In this document: one piece after another, positions 22,800-33,380 of the stretch | Layout: every line of letters starts with the position of its first letter | Numbering within the stretch: the first letter of the stretch is position 1 | NCBI GenBank assembly: GCA_021292165.1 | Contig: CM037877.1 | Span: 127,786,402-127,850,401 of the forward strand | Source of the DNA: Shinisaurus crocodilurus | Taxonomy: Eukaryota > Chordata > Lepidosauria > Squamata > Shinisauridae | Reading direction: 5' to 3' | DNA: 64,000 bases | Notes under the pieces: model-generated | The model's input: the letters and a program-made list of their open reading frames with translations, nothing else | What the model was told of the DNA's origin: nothing | Databases searched by the model: none | Program-made: the position numbers and the translations under genes

Positions 22800-23530
22800 C
22801 CTATATTATTGCTTGCTCCCAAATGCCCACAGCTCCTCTTGGAATGGGCCTGGGCTGATTCTTGCTTCTGGTGCCAGGGACCAGAACCTCTCCTGGAATC
22901 TGCATCTGCAGGGCATCTGCAATATTATTGTCTACACCCTGAACATGTTGCGCTGAAAACAATATGTTGGCTGACAGTACAAATTTTCCAACTATCCACA
23001 TGACTCTGTCTGAGTGGGAGCCTGGCTGTTAATGACTGTCACTATGGCTTGACTGTCACACTGGAAAGGGTACCCATTTGCCCCTGAATTTTCCCTTCCA
23101 GATAACACCACCGCCAGGATGGTAAAGAACTCTAGGAATTTGAGGTCGCATTGAGATGGCCATTTTTTAGCGCACCATCACCCTTGGAAGAAGACCCTGA
23201 ACCCAAGGCTCCCTGATTTGTAGATTCATGGCTCCAGCTAAGAGCTGGTCCTGCCAAAATGAGATCCCATTGTATCTATCTAAAAAGGCTTGTCATACCC
23301 TCACGTTTTCCTTCATGCCATTTGTGATTCTGAGGTGATGATGTGGAGATGGAATTCTGGCAATGGACCTCAGTTGGTGAGCACAAAAGGCGCTGCCCAG
23401 TGAAACTACCCTGCATGCAAAACTGAGATGGCCCAAGAGCACCTGCATTTCCCTCAAGGTGCATTTTTGGTGCTGGAGCAGTAGCTAAATATAGCCCACT
23501 GTAGTGCTGCCATGTGCTCCATGTGCTCAC
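22800..23530 (-). pseudogene. RT end and RNase H of YR element
   Basis: GALGPSQFCMQGSFTGQRLL (23430-23370) matches the LLGHLNFACRVV-PGRAF segment at the end of DIRS RT. Further on, CDSQAIVTVINSQAPT and HVQGVDNNIADALQMQ correspond to the RNase H DNAAVV and HVPG-N-IADALSR blocks. Stops and frame changes are frequent. Confidence 0.65.
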
Positions 23531-23554
23531 TGAAGCTGAGTCAGGTTGTGGTTC

Positions 23555-23738
23555 ACAGCATTGCTGCCTTGCCCCTGCCCCTCTGGGTTACTGCGACCCC
23601 CCCGGTAGCCTTAGCCCTCTGTTGATTCATTACTGGTGGAGGCTTTGAGCTGGGACCTCTGCTGTTTCTGCCCCTCGTATGAGGTGGTGAGTATGGAACC
23701 TTCCTATGCCCCCCTGAGCTTGCTTTCTTAGGCAGCAT
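23555..23738 (-). pseudogene. Basic N-terminal peptide, possible gag start
   Basis: MLPKKASSGGHRKVPYSPPH and the Arg/Lys/Gly-rich sequence after it resemble the basic start at 13692. It lies just upstream of the RT remnant. Assignment is by position and composition only. Confidence 0.35.
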
Positions 23739-23961
23739 CCTGTTGAATAAAGACTATGGAAAGAAAACAATGTCCGCATACCGTGTCTTCACCCTCCCAG
23801 TATGACCCTTGGGAGATGTAGGATCATATGGCACTGACCTATACCCAGTCACAGGGCCCCTCTGTAAAGCCCCTTTGGATCTGCGTGACCTACTGTATGT
23901 GTGCCACGTAAAAGAATAATTACTTGCTATTATTCCATGCATTGTGCTCACTGAGTGTTCC

Positions 23962-24150
23962 TGCAAGGATAGGAGTATAGAAAGCTGCCTTCTACCAAGC
24001 TGAGTCATTGGTCCCCGTGGCTCAGTATTGTTTGCCCTGACTGGCGATGGCTCTTGGAGATGTGCTGGACTGAACTTTTTTTTTTTTTCTGGACTGATGG
24101 CTTTTTGCATGGAAGGAAGGTGCTCTCCCCTAAGCTGATTTAAAATATAT
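23962..24150 (-). mobile_element. tRNA-derived SINE (MIR/CR1-tail type)
   Basis: The body AAGCTGCCTTCTACCAAGCT, then TGGCTCAGTATTGTTTGCCC and ACTGGCGATGGCTCT match a common squamate SINE. The reverse tRNA-like head lies at the right (GCATGGAAGGAAGGTGCTCT). A T tract interrupts it at about 24076-24088. Confidence 0.65.
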
Positions 24151-24726
24151 AATCAGCTCAGGCTGGAGCACCTGAATTAGAACGGGAACAATATGAATCA
24201 TAGGCTGCAAGGGCAGGTACCCCCCCTCCCGCTTTTGTTCTTGTCGCCATTAATCATATGGGCAAACACAATTAAGAATAGAGGCATATTGTCCCCATTC
24301 TAATTCTTTTGTGAAGGTGGCTTTGGAGTGGTGGGGGGAGAGGCAGTGGGAAAACCAGTACCTAAGCCCTGGGCATGGACTTGCCAGGAGGGGGGGGGTG
24401 TTATCTCAAATTCCCCCCTTCCACCTAGTTGCCTTAACCATGTCCCCTTAAATATCTGTTGGGCAATTGTATTTCTGGAAGGGAAGGCCTTTTCCTACCC
24501 GAATGTTTAGTGTGACTCCAGAGGCCCAAATATATAGGAGGACATTGCATTTTCTCTTTACTTTTATCCACCCACCCCCTTCGGTTCAACTTTTCAACAT
24601 TTATTGGCTACCACTGTGTGATCTGCATGTCTCAGTTGCTGGGGCTCGGGTTATGTTGTTCTGGGGGGGGGGGTGTTGGGGCAGATGCCACTGCTAACCC
24701 TGGGGGCTGTGTTGTGCTATGACCCA
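24151..24726. other. No gene recognised
   Basis: Several G and C homopolymer tracts (24219, 24390, 24664). No coding frame or repeat family identified. Confidence 0.4.
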
Positions 24727-25055
24727 CCCATTTATTTTTATTTTATTTAATATATTTATTTACCGCCCATCAGCCCAAAGGCTCCCTGGGTGGTTTACAA
24801 GAAAAACAGGATAAAAACAATCTTAAAACCAAAAATATCATTAAAATAGAAATACAAATATAATATAATACAAAACAATAAAACAAAGCAGCCAGATGAA
24901 TCAGACCGGAGGTACAGAAGTGATAAGAAAAATGGGAATAAAAATCTAACCATTAAAATATTGGGTAAATAAAAAGGTCTTCACCTGGCACCTGAAGGAA
25001 TAAAGAGTAGGCGCCAGGCGCACCTCCTTGGGAAGTTGATTCCAGAGATGACTTC
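24727..25055 (-). mobile_element. L2-type LINE 3' tail
   Basis: The tail ATATTTATTTACCGCCCATC lies at the left, followed by the AAAACAATCTTAAAACC-rich untranslated region. The start of the pol C-terminus is at 24980-25050 (reverse of WNQLPKEVRLAPTLYSF). Confidence 0.8.
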
Positions 25056-25870
25056 CGGGGGGGGGGGCTCCCAACATGCTTCCACCCTCCTGCTGCCTGA
25101 CCCCACTGTCCCTGCCAACCAACCTCACACAGGAATCAGGCCAAGACTCAGGCTGCTGCAAGTTGCTTTATTGAGCAGCTTCTGTTTCCACTGATGGTTT
25201 GTTGCTCCTCTTCTTCAGTGCTCATGCGCTTCCTGCAGCCTCTTCTGTGGCTGTGACTTCATTTCTTCTGGCTCACTCGGCCTTCCATGTCCTGGCCAGC
25301 AGGGAGGTGGGTTTATCCCTGTCGTTGTCATCTTCCCTTGTTTTCTGGTTGGTCTTCTGGAGCTCCCTTGTGAGCTTCTCCTCTGTTGAAGCCGGCAACA
25401 GCAATGCAGAAGCTACATCGGAGGCTGCCTTTTATTGGCCTTAGGTGGACCAGAGTGAAGACCACAAGGGAAAGCCTGCTCTCTGGTTTGCCCCTTGGCC
25501 CTTCCTCTGCCAAGCCAATTAGATACCCTATTGGCTTGGCTGGACTCAACCTTGATGGATGCCAGTTGATGCTGTACCCAAGCCATGGCTTCTCCCCCCT
25601 TTCCCCCTCACCTCTGCACCCGTGCACATCCTAGCCTACCACTGCCTGGTAAGTGGAGAACTTGGCTTACACTTGTTTGTGCGGTCATGCAGATGTCGAA
25701 AGGAGCAGACTGAAAAGTCCTCTGCCCGTGGAGCTGACCCACCCAAGAGGCTTTGTGGCCATGTGGCATTGCTGGGGGCTTTCCCAGGGACCAATCAGCA
25801 GCACTGGCTGATTACTGGGGGGCGGGGCCTTGAGAACCTGGGAGGGGAAGTTCTCTCTGTGCTGCTTCCA
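25056..25870. other. No gene recognised
   Basis: Moderately GC-rich sequence with open frames on both strands but no recognisable domain or repeat. Confidence 0.35.
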
Positions 25871-25875
25871 GGGCA

Positions 25876-26116
25876 TATTTATTTATTATTACATTCATAT
25901 CCCAACTTTTTTTCCTCTTGCAAGGAGCCCAAGGTGGCTTACATAATCCTCCTCCTCCTCTCCATTTTATCCTCACAACAACCCTGTGATGTAGGTTAGG
26001 CTGAGAGTCAGTGACTGGCCCAAAGTCACCCAGTGAGCTTCATGGCCGAGGGGAACTAGAATCCCTATTTCGTGAGTCCCAGTCCAACGCTCTGACCACT
26101 ACACCACACTGGCTCT
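25876..26116 (-). mobile_element. Sauria-type SINE
   Basis: Reverse copy: tail TTTATTATTACATTCATATC at the left, conserved body, and head ending CCACTACACCACACTGGCTC. Confidence 0.9.
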
Positions 26117-26439
26117 CCACATATAAGAGGAGCCTCCACAGAACAGGGTGCCAGGATCTGGGGTGACCCCCTGAATTTGCCACTGGTTTGCTTTTGGATA
26201 AGTCAAATTTTTCGAAACTCCATTTTTGTGCGAAGGTTGCCATTTTTAGGTGTGTGTGCGCGAGTGTGAAAGAGCTCATAAAAAAACAACAACACACCAG
26301 CCACTCTCTCCTTTGCATTTTTTCACATCATTGCAAATCAATTGAAGAGGAACAACTGATTTAGGAAGATTAGGGGAGGGTGCAAATTAATTGAATATTT
26401 TATTTGCGGTGCTTTGGATGAGAAATGAATTGGCTGGCT

Positions 26440-27073
26440 TTGCCTTCTGTGAAATGTAAATGAGTCTGAGTAATTAGTTCTAGGTTTGATACTCTGTTTC
26501 TCCTTTACCTCTTTGCTTTATAATGTGCAGATCCTGAAGCCTAGTAAGTGCTATTATATGTTCTCTGGATGCCTCATGAGCTCTAGCTATCTTGATAGGT
26601 CCGTCTGTCTAGAGTTAATACATCCTCCATTAGTAGTTTTTCTTGTACTACGTTTGAGTTAGATCCCATAAGGACCCTATATTTATGCATATCATCCTTA
26701 TCTGCAAAAGCACAATTCTCTATTAATAACTGCTGCTGAATTATACAGCTGGGTCTTCCTCTTGTTCATAGAAAAGATTTCTCTATATGGAGGTATTTCT
26801 TTTGTGGCTGCAGTAGGCCCCAAATAATGCAAACAGTCTCTTTCCTGTCTGCTTCTGTCATCTTTCCACCAGCAGAAATGCAAACTCTACAAATATCCTT
26901 GTCTTGCCCAGCATATATTAGAAAACTAGTAGTTATGGGGTCTGCAGACCACTTACCTCTGACTCTAGTCCTGCAAAAATCAGCTCCATCTATCTAGCCC
27001 AGTTCTTTGCAATCTTTTCAGTTTCACAATCTATAGGTGGCAGGTTTCTCATACTGGTCTTTGTGGAAACCAT
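26440..27073 (-). pseudogene. Ty3/Gypsy-type gag remnant
   Basis: Minus-strand reading from just after the primer binding site gives MRNLPPIDCETEKIAKNWAR, WMELIFAGLESE, then FLIYAGQDKDICRV, a Cys-phe-Ala region CAFADKDDMHKYRVLMGSN, VVQEKLLMEDVLTLDR and IARAHEASREHI. This matches Gypsy gag order: NWKRW, LL--AG--A, DRIV-GI----RERLL-E-DLTLEKA, AR--E. It is crossed by stops. Pol is not found. Confidence 0.6.
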
Positions 27074-27088
27074 CCCACTCTGACACCA
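27074..27088 (-). other. Retrotransposon primer binding site
   Basis: On the minus strand TGGTGTCAGAGTGGG lies two bases downstream of an LTR end in ACA and about 15 bases before the gag start. Position and TGG start are typical of an LTR-element PBS. Confidence 0.6.
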
Positions 27089-27090
27089 TA

Positions 27091-27463
27091 TGTTACTTGT
27101 TGAACTCATTCACAGCTCTACACTGGTGTTGCTAATAGGTTTATTCAACTGGGTTCTTGACAATTCCGTGGCAGAACTCTAAAACACAGGACTGGAGCAG
27201 AGTTTCTCCTAGTCCAAGGGAAGAGACTGAGATGGGGAAAGTCTGGAGCAGTGTTCTCCAACCTTGGGTCCCCAGATGTTTTTGGCCTACAACTCCCAGC
27301 ATGCCCCAGCCAGCTATGCTGGGAGTTGTAGGCCAAAAACATCGGGGGACCCAAGGTTGGATGGAGAACACTGGTCTGGAGGCTGGGCAGCCCACAGGTT
27401 CACTATGCCTGAATACCACTCCCCAAGGGTAATTGAAATGGAACATATTATTCTGTAGGACAG
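27091..27463 (-). mobile_element. LTR of Gypsy-like element (outer end uncertain)
   Basis: On the minus strand the LTR ends ...AACAAGTAACA next to the PBS and has AATAAA at about 27142. It contains the hAT MITE 27249-27373. The outer edge is tentatively at an ACA near 27463. Confidence 0.5.
27249..27373. mobile_element. hAT-like MITE with exact 8-bp TSD
   Basis: Ends CAGTGTTCTCCAACC and GGAGAACACTG; inner arms CCCCAGATGTTTTTGGCCTA and its complement fold back. Flanks are identical GTCTGGAG (27241-27248 and 27374-27381). A 4-bp duplication (ATGG/TGG) lies in the right arm. Confidence 0.95.
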
Positions 27464-27489
27464 AAGAGAATGTATGCTTTACTTTTATC

Positions 27490-28163
27490 CAGGGATGTTG
27501 AAGAGTCCTTGGTCTCGAGTCACGAGTCTTTGGACCCGAGTCTCGAGTCCGAGTCTGAGTCCTTGGTCCAAAATGGTGACTCATGAGTCACGAGTCACTC
27601 CCAAAGCTGACTCCATGAGTCCCTATTAAAATCAATGGGGGGTTTTCCCAACAAAATAAGGCTATTTCAGATGTGTGGCTTAAATAAATTCTAGGCACAA
27701 GTGTGCCTTTTTATTTCAAAACTCTGCAACTGATTTTGGCAAGAACAGATTCAGGCAGACAAACCCAAAATAACCAGGCAGGCAGAGGAGGCAGGGAACC
27801 CCAAAGCAGGCAGGCAGAGGCCTTTGTCTTGGACAATTCAAACTGTGGAACTGGTTAAGAAGAGACCAGGCAGGCAGAGGAGGCTGGGAACCCCAAACAG
27901 GCAGGCAGAGGCAGCCAAACCCAAAATGTCTGAAAGGTTGCATTTTAGGAAAATGATTTTAAAAAATAAACTTGCTGTACTTCCTAAAACCTATCCATGT
28001 TGCATTTGAGGAACACAATTTTGGAACACGGGTCCTTGGTCTCGAGTTTCGAGTCGAGGCTCGAGTCCCATGAAAAATATTGGGACTCGAGTCTGACTCG
28101 AGTCAGAGGGGGGACTCAGTCTGACTCACGAGTCGAGTCCTGGAGTCCGAGTCCCCATCCCTG
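27490..28163. mobile_element. 674-bp hAT-like element with GACTCGAGTC subterminal arrays
   Basis: Ends are CAGGGATG and CATCCCTG. Flanks CTTTTATC (27482-27489) and CTTTTTATC (28164-28172) are an 8-bp TSD with one extra T. About 100 bp at each end is dense in GAGTC, CTCGAG and GAGTCCGAGTC motifs, which look like subterminal transposase-binding repeats. The interior has a duplicated segment (AGGCAGGCAGAGGAGG at 27772 and 27869). No transposase is encoded. Confidence 0.85.
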
Positions 28164-28164
28164 C

Positions 28165-28620
28165 TTTTTATCTATATCCCACTTTTCTTCACAGAGAGAC
28201 CAGTGTAGCTAACAAGCCTTCATAAGCACAAACACCATTAAAATCATAATTCTAAAATAAATACATAATAAAATACAGTAAACCCATCAGCAAAAGTAGA
28301 CAGATAAACCAAGAAAGCATTTCCCTGTACCCCCACAGCATACACAAAGCATGCACATTTCAACTGGCACCTAAATGGGAACAGCATCGGGGGGGGGGGG
28401 GGGACGACAACCAACTCTCCACTGGGAGGGAGCTGCACAGCTGTGGCACTGCCAAGGAGAAGGCCCTTTGATGTGTGGTAGCCCCTGAGGGGCTGCCCTC
28501 ATCAGGGGTGCCACAAACAGAGTCTCCCCGGTTGATCTAAGTCCCAGGCTGGACAGCCTTGGGGAAGGCAGTCCTTCAAGTACTTGAACCCTGAGCTGTT
28601 TCGGGCTTTGCACAGTAGTA
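28165..28620 (-). mobile_element. L2-type LINE 3' end
   Basis: Reverse tail (CTATATCCCACTTTTCTTCA) then an AT-rich untranslated region and the degraded pol C-terminus (reverse of LWNQLP-like sequence near 28420). A G tract (28389-28402) interrupts it. Confidence 0.65.
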
Positions 28621-29081
28621 TGAACATCTTTAACAATGTTACTTTATATTTTTAACAAGCCTGCTCCAATCACTGGCCTTTCTTTGGTGGGGTATTTAAC
28701 TGTACTGTGCCTTTTGAATAAAAGGAGCTGCTGGAGGCATGATCTGCACACTCTGGGAAAATGCCCAGTGTTCTCTGTCCAGTGTAATGGCAGCCCACAG
28801 ATAGTGGCAGGCAGACAGATGAAAGCAGCATTTTGAAGTCTCTAATATTCAAAAACACTTCCGAACAGGGCTTTCTGGGGAAACCAAAAAGGTGGCTGCT
28901 TTGATTCTCTCCCCACCCCCAAAGATTTTTGCCTCACCCCCAAAAAAGATAGCCAAAACAAAACAGCCAATTTTGAGGTGAGTGAAACTGCTGAGAAGAA
29001 GTAAATTCAGTACAGCCCTAGCTGGTTGTCAGGGAGACACTGCTGCCCATAATCTCCATGGCCAAGTTGCATCCTCCTCAA
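28621..29081. other. No gene recognised
   Basis: No identifiable coding sequence or repeat. Confidence 0.4.
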
Positions 29082-29225
29082 AGGGTCCATCTAGTCCAGC
29101 ATTCTGTTCACACAGTGGCCAACCAGCTGCCCACAGGATCCCACCAGCTAGACATGAGTGCAACAGCACCCTCCCACCCATGTTCCCCCTCAACTGGTGT
29201 ACATAGGCATACTGGCTCTGATTTG
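29082..29225. mobile_element. CR1-like interspersed repeat
   Basis: CCATCTAGTCCAGCATTCTG, ACAGTGGCCAACCAG, GACATGAGTGCAACAGC and GGCATACTGGCTCTGA form a block also found at 54040-54215. It is a common reptile repeat that I associate with CR1-type LINEs. Confidence 0.6.
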
Positions 29226-30448
29226 GCATTTTGGAGGGGGAGGGAAGGAGGCTGGAGAGATGTCAGCATAGCTCATATCCTGGCCTCTCCAGTCTCCTCC
29301 CCTCCCTGCCCATCGAAATGCCCCCTTTCCCCCCTCTCCGAGGTCGCTTTCCTGACCTCAGAGGGCAGCCGCAATGGCTCTTTCCTCACCAGCTGCAAAG
29401 GGGCGGGGGAGGGGAGGCGATGCTCCGATTCCCTCCTTTGAGGTTGGGGTGCTGCCTGGACCCCGACCGGGGAATCCGAACTGTCCTACGGCCCCTCAGA
29501 TGCTGTCTAGGGGCCACAATGTTGCTCCCTCCATGGATGTGCTACTGTGGCTATGAAATAATCACATTCCCCCACTCCCAACAGAAAAAGTTTGTTTGAC
29601 ATTATTTTATGTATAAATGCAGCCATCTGTGCATGGGGGAAATGGTTGTTTTTGTAACTGAAAATGCCAGTTAACAAGAAATACACAGTCCCTTTGAATA
29701 GGGCAATCCTGGCAACTCAGATAGTATTCCTGCCTCTCATGGTGAAAGATCTGCCTCCCCCCCACCCCCACAATGGTGGGGGATGGAAGCTCTATTACTC
29801 CTACTCTGAGAGGAAGCTGCAATAAAAGAAAGATGTCGTTTCTATTCCAAGCCATTTTTTTTAGTTACAAGGGACAGAAAGTATTAGAACAATTTTTAAA
29901 GTGAAAACCCATCACTTCATCTGAGAGCTCTTACTGAGAAAACCTTCCTCCAATTGCCCTCAGGCACTCTGCGCACCAGCAGGCCCTTGGTGTAGAATCA
30001 CCTGGGGAAACACGTCTGATGGAAAGAGGGAGGTGATGCTGGCATGGAGCTAGGCCTAGACAGAAAGAAGAGGCTCTTATAGATACAGCTTTGAGACTAG
30101 ATAATATGGTCAAGGCCTTGAAAGCCAGTCAGTCATACCAAATCTTCAAACAATTTGTATTGGAGGGAATCACTCAAGAAACACTTAGGGTACAGTTACA
30201 ATGTCAAAAGTGCTACATATCCTTTTTAAGTGGCACAGGCAAGAGCAAGGCCGTGAACCCCCAGACTTCTCAGCATCAGGCATAACAAGCTTCACAGATT
30301 CACCTACATGCATCGCCAATGTGGCTGTAACACACTTTGGATCACATCCCAAGGACAACAATCAGATCTCTGCTGCCTTCCTCAATACACTGCAAATCCC
30401 TAACTGATTTACATGTAATGCTACACGGAGCCAGAGCGGTATTCAGGG
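29226..30448. other. No gene recognised
   Basis: Positions 29230-29520 are GC- and CT-rich and similar in style to 6480-6890. The sequence after 30075 may hold an old L2 fragment (GGTCAAGGCCTTGAAAGCC), not firmly assigned. Confidence 0.35.
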
Positions 30449-30789
30449 CAGGGATGGACAAACCTGTCAATTTCAGTTTCTCATTTCTCCAATCTTAAAT
30501 TCAAGTCACCCTGAATTTTGAGATCTTTTTTTTAATGTTTGCATGAAAATTCATAAGCATTGTTGTGCACATTTATCTTAAAATGTTACTTTGTGCATGC
30601 ATTTTTGCATAATATACTCATTTTTACAAGCAATTTTCCTAATATCCATTTTAAAGCATTATTTCCCCTGATATATGCAAGTTTTCATTGGAAAACTCCA
30701 TTGCAAAATTCAGAGAAGTGAATTTTGAAGGATAACTCAGTTTCAGTTCAGAAGTACAATTAACTGAACTAATTTCTTCCCTGTCCCTA
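30449..30789. mobile_element. AT-rich hAT-like MITE
   Basis: Starts CAGGGATGGACAAAC and ends TTCCCTGTCCCTA, an imperfect inverted repeat. Flanks ATTCAGGG and ATTCAGAA match at 6 of 8 positions. The interior has no coding capacity. Confidence 0.6.
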
Positions 30790-30799
30790 ATTCAGAAAT

Positions 30800-31635
30800 A
30801 TGTAAAGAATGTGGTATTTGTCACACTAATTTCAGCCTCAGAAGAATCTCAGCTTTCAGTTTTTAAAAGCAGGTTTCTAGCCCTCATTGAGTACAAAGAT
30901 ATGCTTGAAACTTTGGCAGTATCCAGAAGTCTGTAAAGTTGCTGAATAAAAATTCCAGTGGCTCAAGGTGGTGCATTTGGTATCCTGTATAGCTCCTGGC
31001 CCTTCCCAATGACTAGCTGAAATGAAATAAATTATGCAAAATAGAAAAAACACACCAGAATAAGTTACAGAAAAGAAGAAAAATATATACACAAATCTAA
31101 TTATTTTGTATAATTTATTTGAACCACATACCTTTGCTTTTCCCAGGGCAAAATTTCAATTCCTTTTTCATGGAGCACACACAACCCTGCTCATATTGGG
31201 CCAACTAATTTTTTAAACTCTTCTGGATGTGAGTCTTTGAGGGAGGCCATTGGAGAGGCTGCTGGGTTTCTTTTCTGTGTGCTCTGATAAAGGTTTATTC
31301 TCTGTTTATGCTGCTATTTTTATCACTGCTGCTGTTAGGTTTTGTTGGTTTATTGCTTTGTTTTGGATTTCTTATTGCTTTTTAGTATTGTTTTTCATTA
31401 TCGGTATTTTTACTATTTTATTACAAGCCACTTATTTATTTATTTTTTATAAAGAAAATTCTAAAATGTACAAATATAATAAAATAATAGTCAGGGCCCA
31501 CACAGATTAGCATGGCCTGGGAGAAGGGCAGTCATTTGATAATGAAAGGCTGGCTCAGTTCATTCCAGTGCTTCCAGATGTGCAAGACTTTTCATACATA
31601 TACCTCTGTATGAAGTTCAGTTATTTTGCCCTCTC
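30800..31635. other. No gene recognised
   Basis: AT-rich sequence without identifiable coding sequence. Confidence 0.4.
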
Positions 31636-31639
31636 ATAG

Positions 31640-32508
31640 ACAAATGCATGAGAAACTGAACCCCGACAAGACCGAGGTACTTCTGGTGGGGGACAAGGGG
31701 AGGTTAGGGGATGTTGACCTGGTGCTGAATGGGGTACATCTACCCCTGAAGGACCAGGTCCGCAGCTTGGGGGTCATTCTAGACTCCCAGCTGTCCATGG
31801 AGGCTCAGGTGGCGGCTGTGATCCGGGCGGCGCTATATCAACTTCATCTGATACGGCAGCTGCGCCCCTACCTTCCTAATCACCTGCTCCCATCAGTGGT
31901 TCATGCCTTGGTCTCCTGTCGCCTAGACTACTGTAATGCGCTCTACGTGGGGTTACCCTTGAAGACGGTTTGGAAGCTACAGCTGGTACAGAACGCGGCA
32001 GCTCGCCTGGTTAAAGGCAGCCGCCGGCGGGATCACATCACGCCAGTGCTGAAGGATTTGCACTGGCTACCAGTTGCTTGCCGAGCCAAATTCAAGGTGT
32101 TGGTTTTGACCTTTAAAACCCTATACGGCTCCGGTCCAGTCTCAAGGAGCGTCTCCAGCAACACCAAGTGGGCCGCTCAACAAGATCTGCCACGGATGGC
32201 CTTCTCCTTGTCCCTTCAGCCAGAGCAGCTAGACTGGTGAGGATGAGGAAGAGGGCCTTCTCTGTGGCAGCCCCTGTACTGTGGAACTCTCTCCCGAGTA
32301 ACATCCACCATGCCCCCTCTCTGCTGAGCTTCCATCGCTCATTAAAAACCTGGTTGTTCAGGCGGGAATATGGGGTGGGTTAAGATTTTAAAATTTTTAT
32401 ATTGTTTTAAATGTATTTTATTGTTTTTATTCTATGTACATCGCCCAGGGTGGCCGGTTGCCGGCCAGATGGGTGATAAATAAATATAAATATAAATAAA
32501 TAAATAAA
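31640..32508 (+). pseudogene. L2-clade LINE 3' half (second lineage)
   Basis: KLNPDKTEVLLVGD, VRSLGVILDSQLSMEAQV, LDYCNALYVGLPL, LQLVQNAAARLV and LHWLPV are the C-terminal half of L2 pol. After LTFKTLYGSGP a frame change near 32140 moves the rest to another frame (SATDGLLLVPSARAARLV, LWNSLP), ending at TAA 32381-32383. The untranslated end has GCCGGTTGCCGGCCAGATGG and (AATA)n. It differs from the L2 at 18370, so two L2 lineages are present. The first two thirds of pol are absent. Confidence 0.88.
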
Positions 32509-32635
32509 TGAGAATTCAGCCTTTCTGAGAGCAGTACTAACTGGGACAGTACAGTAGGAGATGTAGCAGTTGCATATCTGGTAAGATAGACATGATGCAA
32601 TTCACGTCTTTAGCCCTATTTAATAAATATCCAGT

Positions 32636-32818
32636 GCAGGGGTAAGATTGGGAGGACCATGGCATGGGGGAAGGGGGAGCGTTTCTAGGAGCTTTTCTTC
32701 CATTGCGAGTAGCAGGCATGGGGACAATTCTGATTGGGACAATGATGGGCGCATCATTGCATGCACCCATCATTGCACCCTCTCCCCCATGCCGTAGTCC
32801 TGATCCAGATTACCCCGC
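32636..32818. mobile_element. 183-bp palindromic element, family unknown
   Basis: GGCATGGGGGA (near 32660) pairs with TCCCCCATGCC (near 32785), outer GCAGGGGTAA pairs with TTACCCCGC, and the centre AATGATGGGCGCATC folds on ATGCACCCATCATT. TSDs are not clear. Confidence 0.55.
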
Positions 32819-32849
32819 CTTTTCCAGCTATTTATTAAAAAATATCAGC

Positions 32850-33375
32850 CACACCACAGCTAAAGAGATGAAGAATGCAATGCAATGTTTAGTTTGATCC
32901 CAAGTATGGCCAACAAGTCTCAAGCAAGAGCATGGATGTAAGAATGCACTGGATGGATAAAAGCAGGCAGCTTTGTTCTACTGCGTAGTCTGCTTGCAAC
33001 TGCTAGAGCCGCCTCCCACCCCATATTTTCATATTCTAATGTAACTTGGATTTTGTTTAATGGAACTTACCGTCTAGTAAGTCAGAATAGACTTGTAGTG
33101 TCCATTTGAAATCCATATCCTTCATTATAAATTGCAGCGGGTGGGTTCCAATAAACAGCCCTAGGCCCTCTCTTTTCTTAATTATAGTTCAGCACAAAGA
33201 AGCCTTCTGGATATCTCAAAAGCTGGCTCCCTAGTTTGTGACTTTCGGTTATTCCTAATAGAAGTATTACCCTACTATTAATCTTTTAATTTGTTATAAT
33301 TAGCAAATATGGTTACCGACATTTATTGTTTAATTTGCACACCTAAAACAAAATGTTTTGTGTGCACCTTGAAAT
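32850..33375. other. Single-copy-looking AT-rich sequence
   Basis: No repeat or coding frame recognised. Intact ATTA/TAAT motifs at 33180-33300 make it a weak candidate for conserved non-coding DNA. Confidence 0.3.
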
Positions 33376-33380
33376 GAAAT

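Larger units (their letters stand above)
21060..23760 (-). mobile_element. Decayed DIRS/Ngaro-like retrotransposon
   Basis: From right to left on the minus strand: a basic N-terminal peptide (23738-23555), RT-end/RNase H traces (23530-22800), a tyrosine recombinase (22760-22060) and an SGNH hydrolase (22000-21260). All are broken by stops. The order RT/RH, YR, SGNH is that of vertebrate DIRS/Ngaro-type elements. Most of RT is missing. A hAT MITE splits the SGNH domain. Confidence 0.7.
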
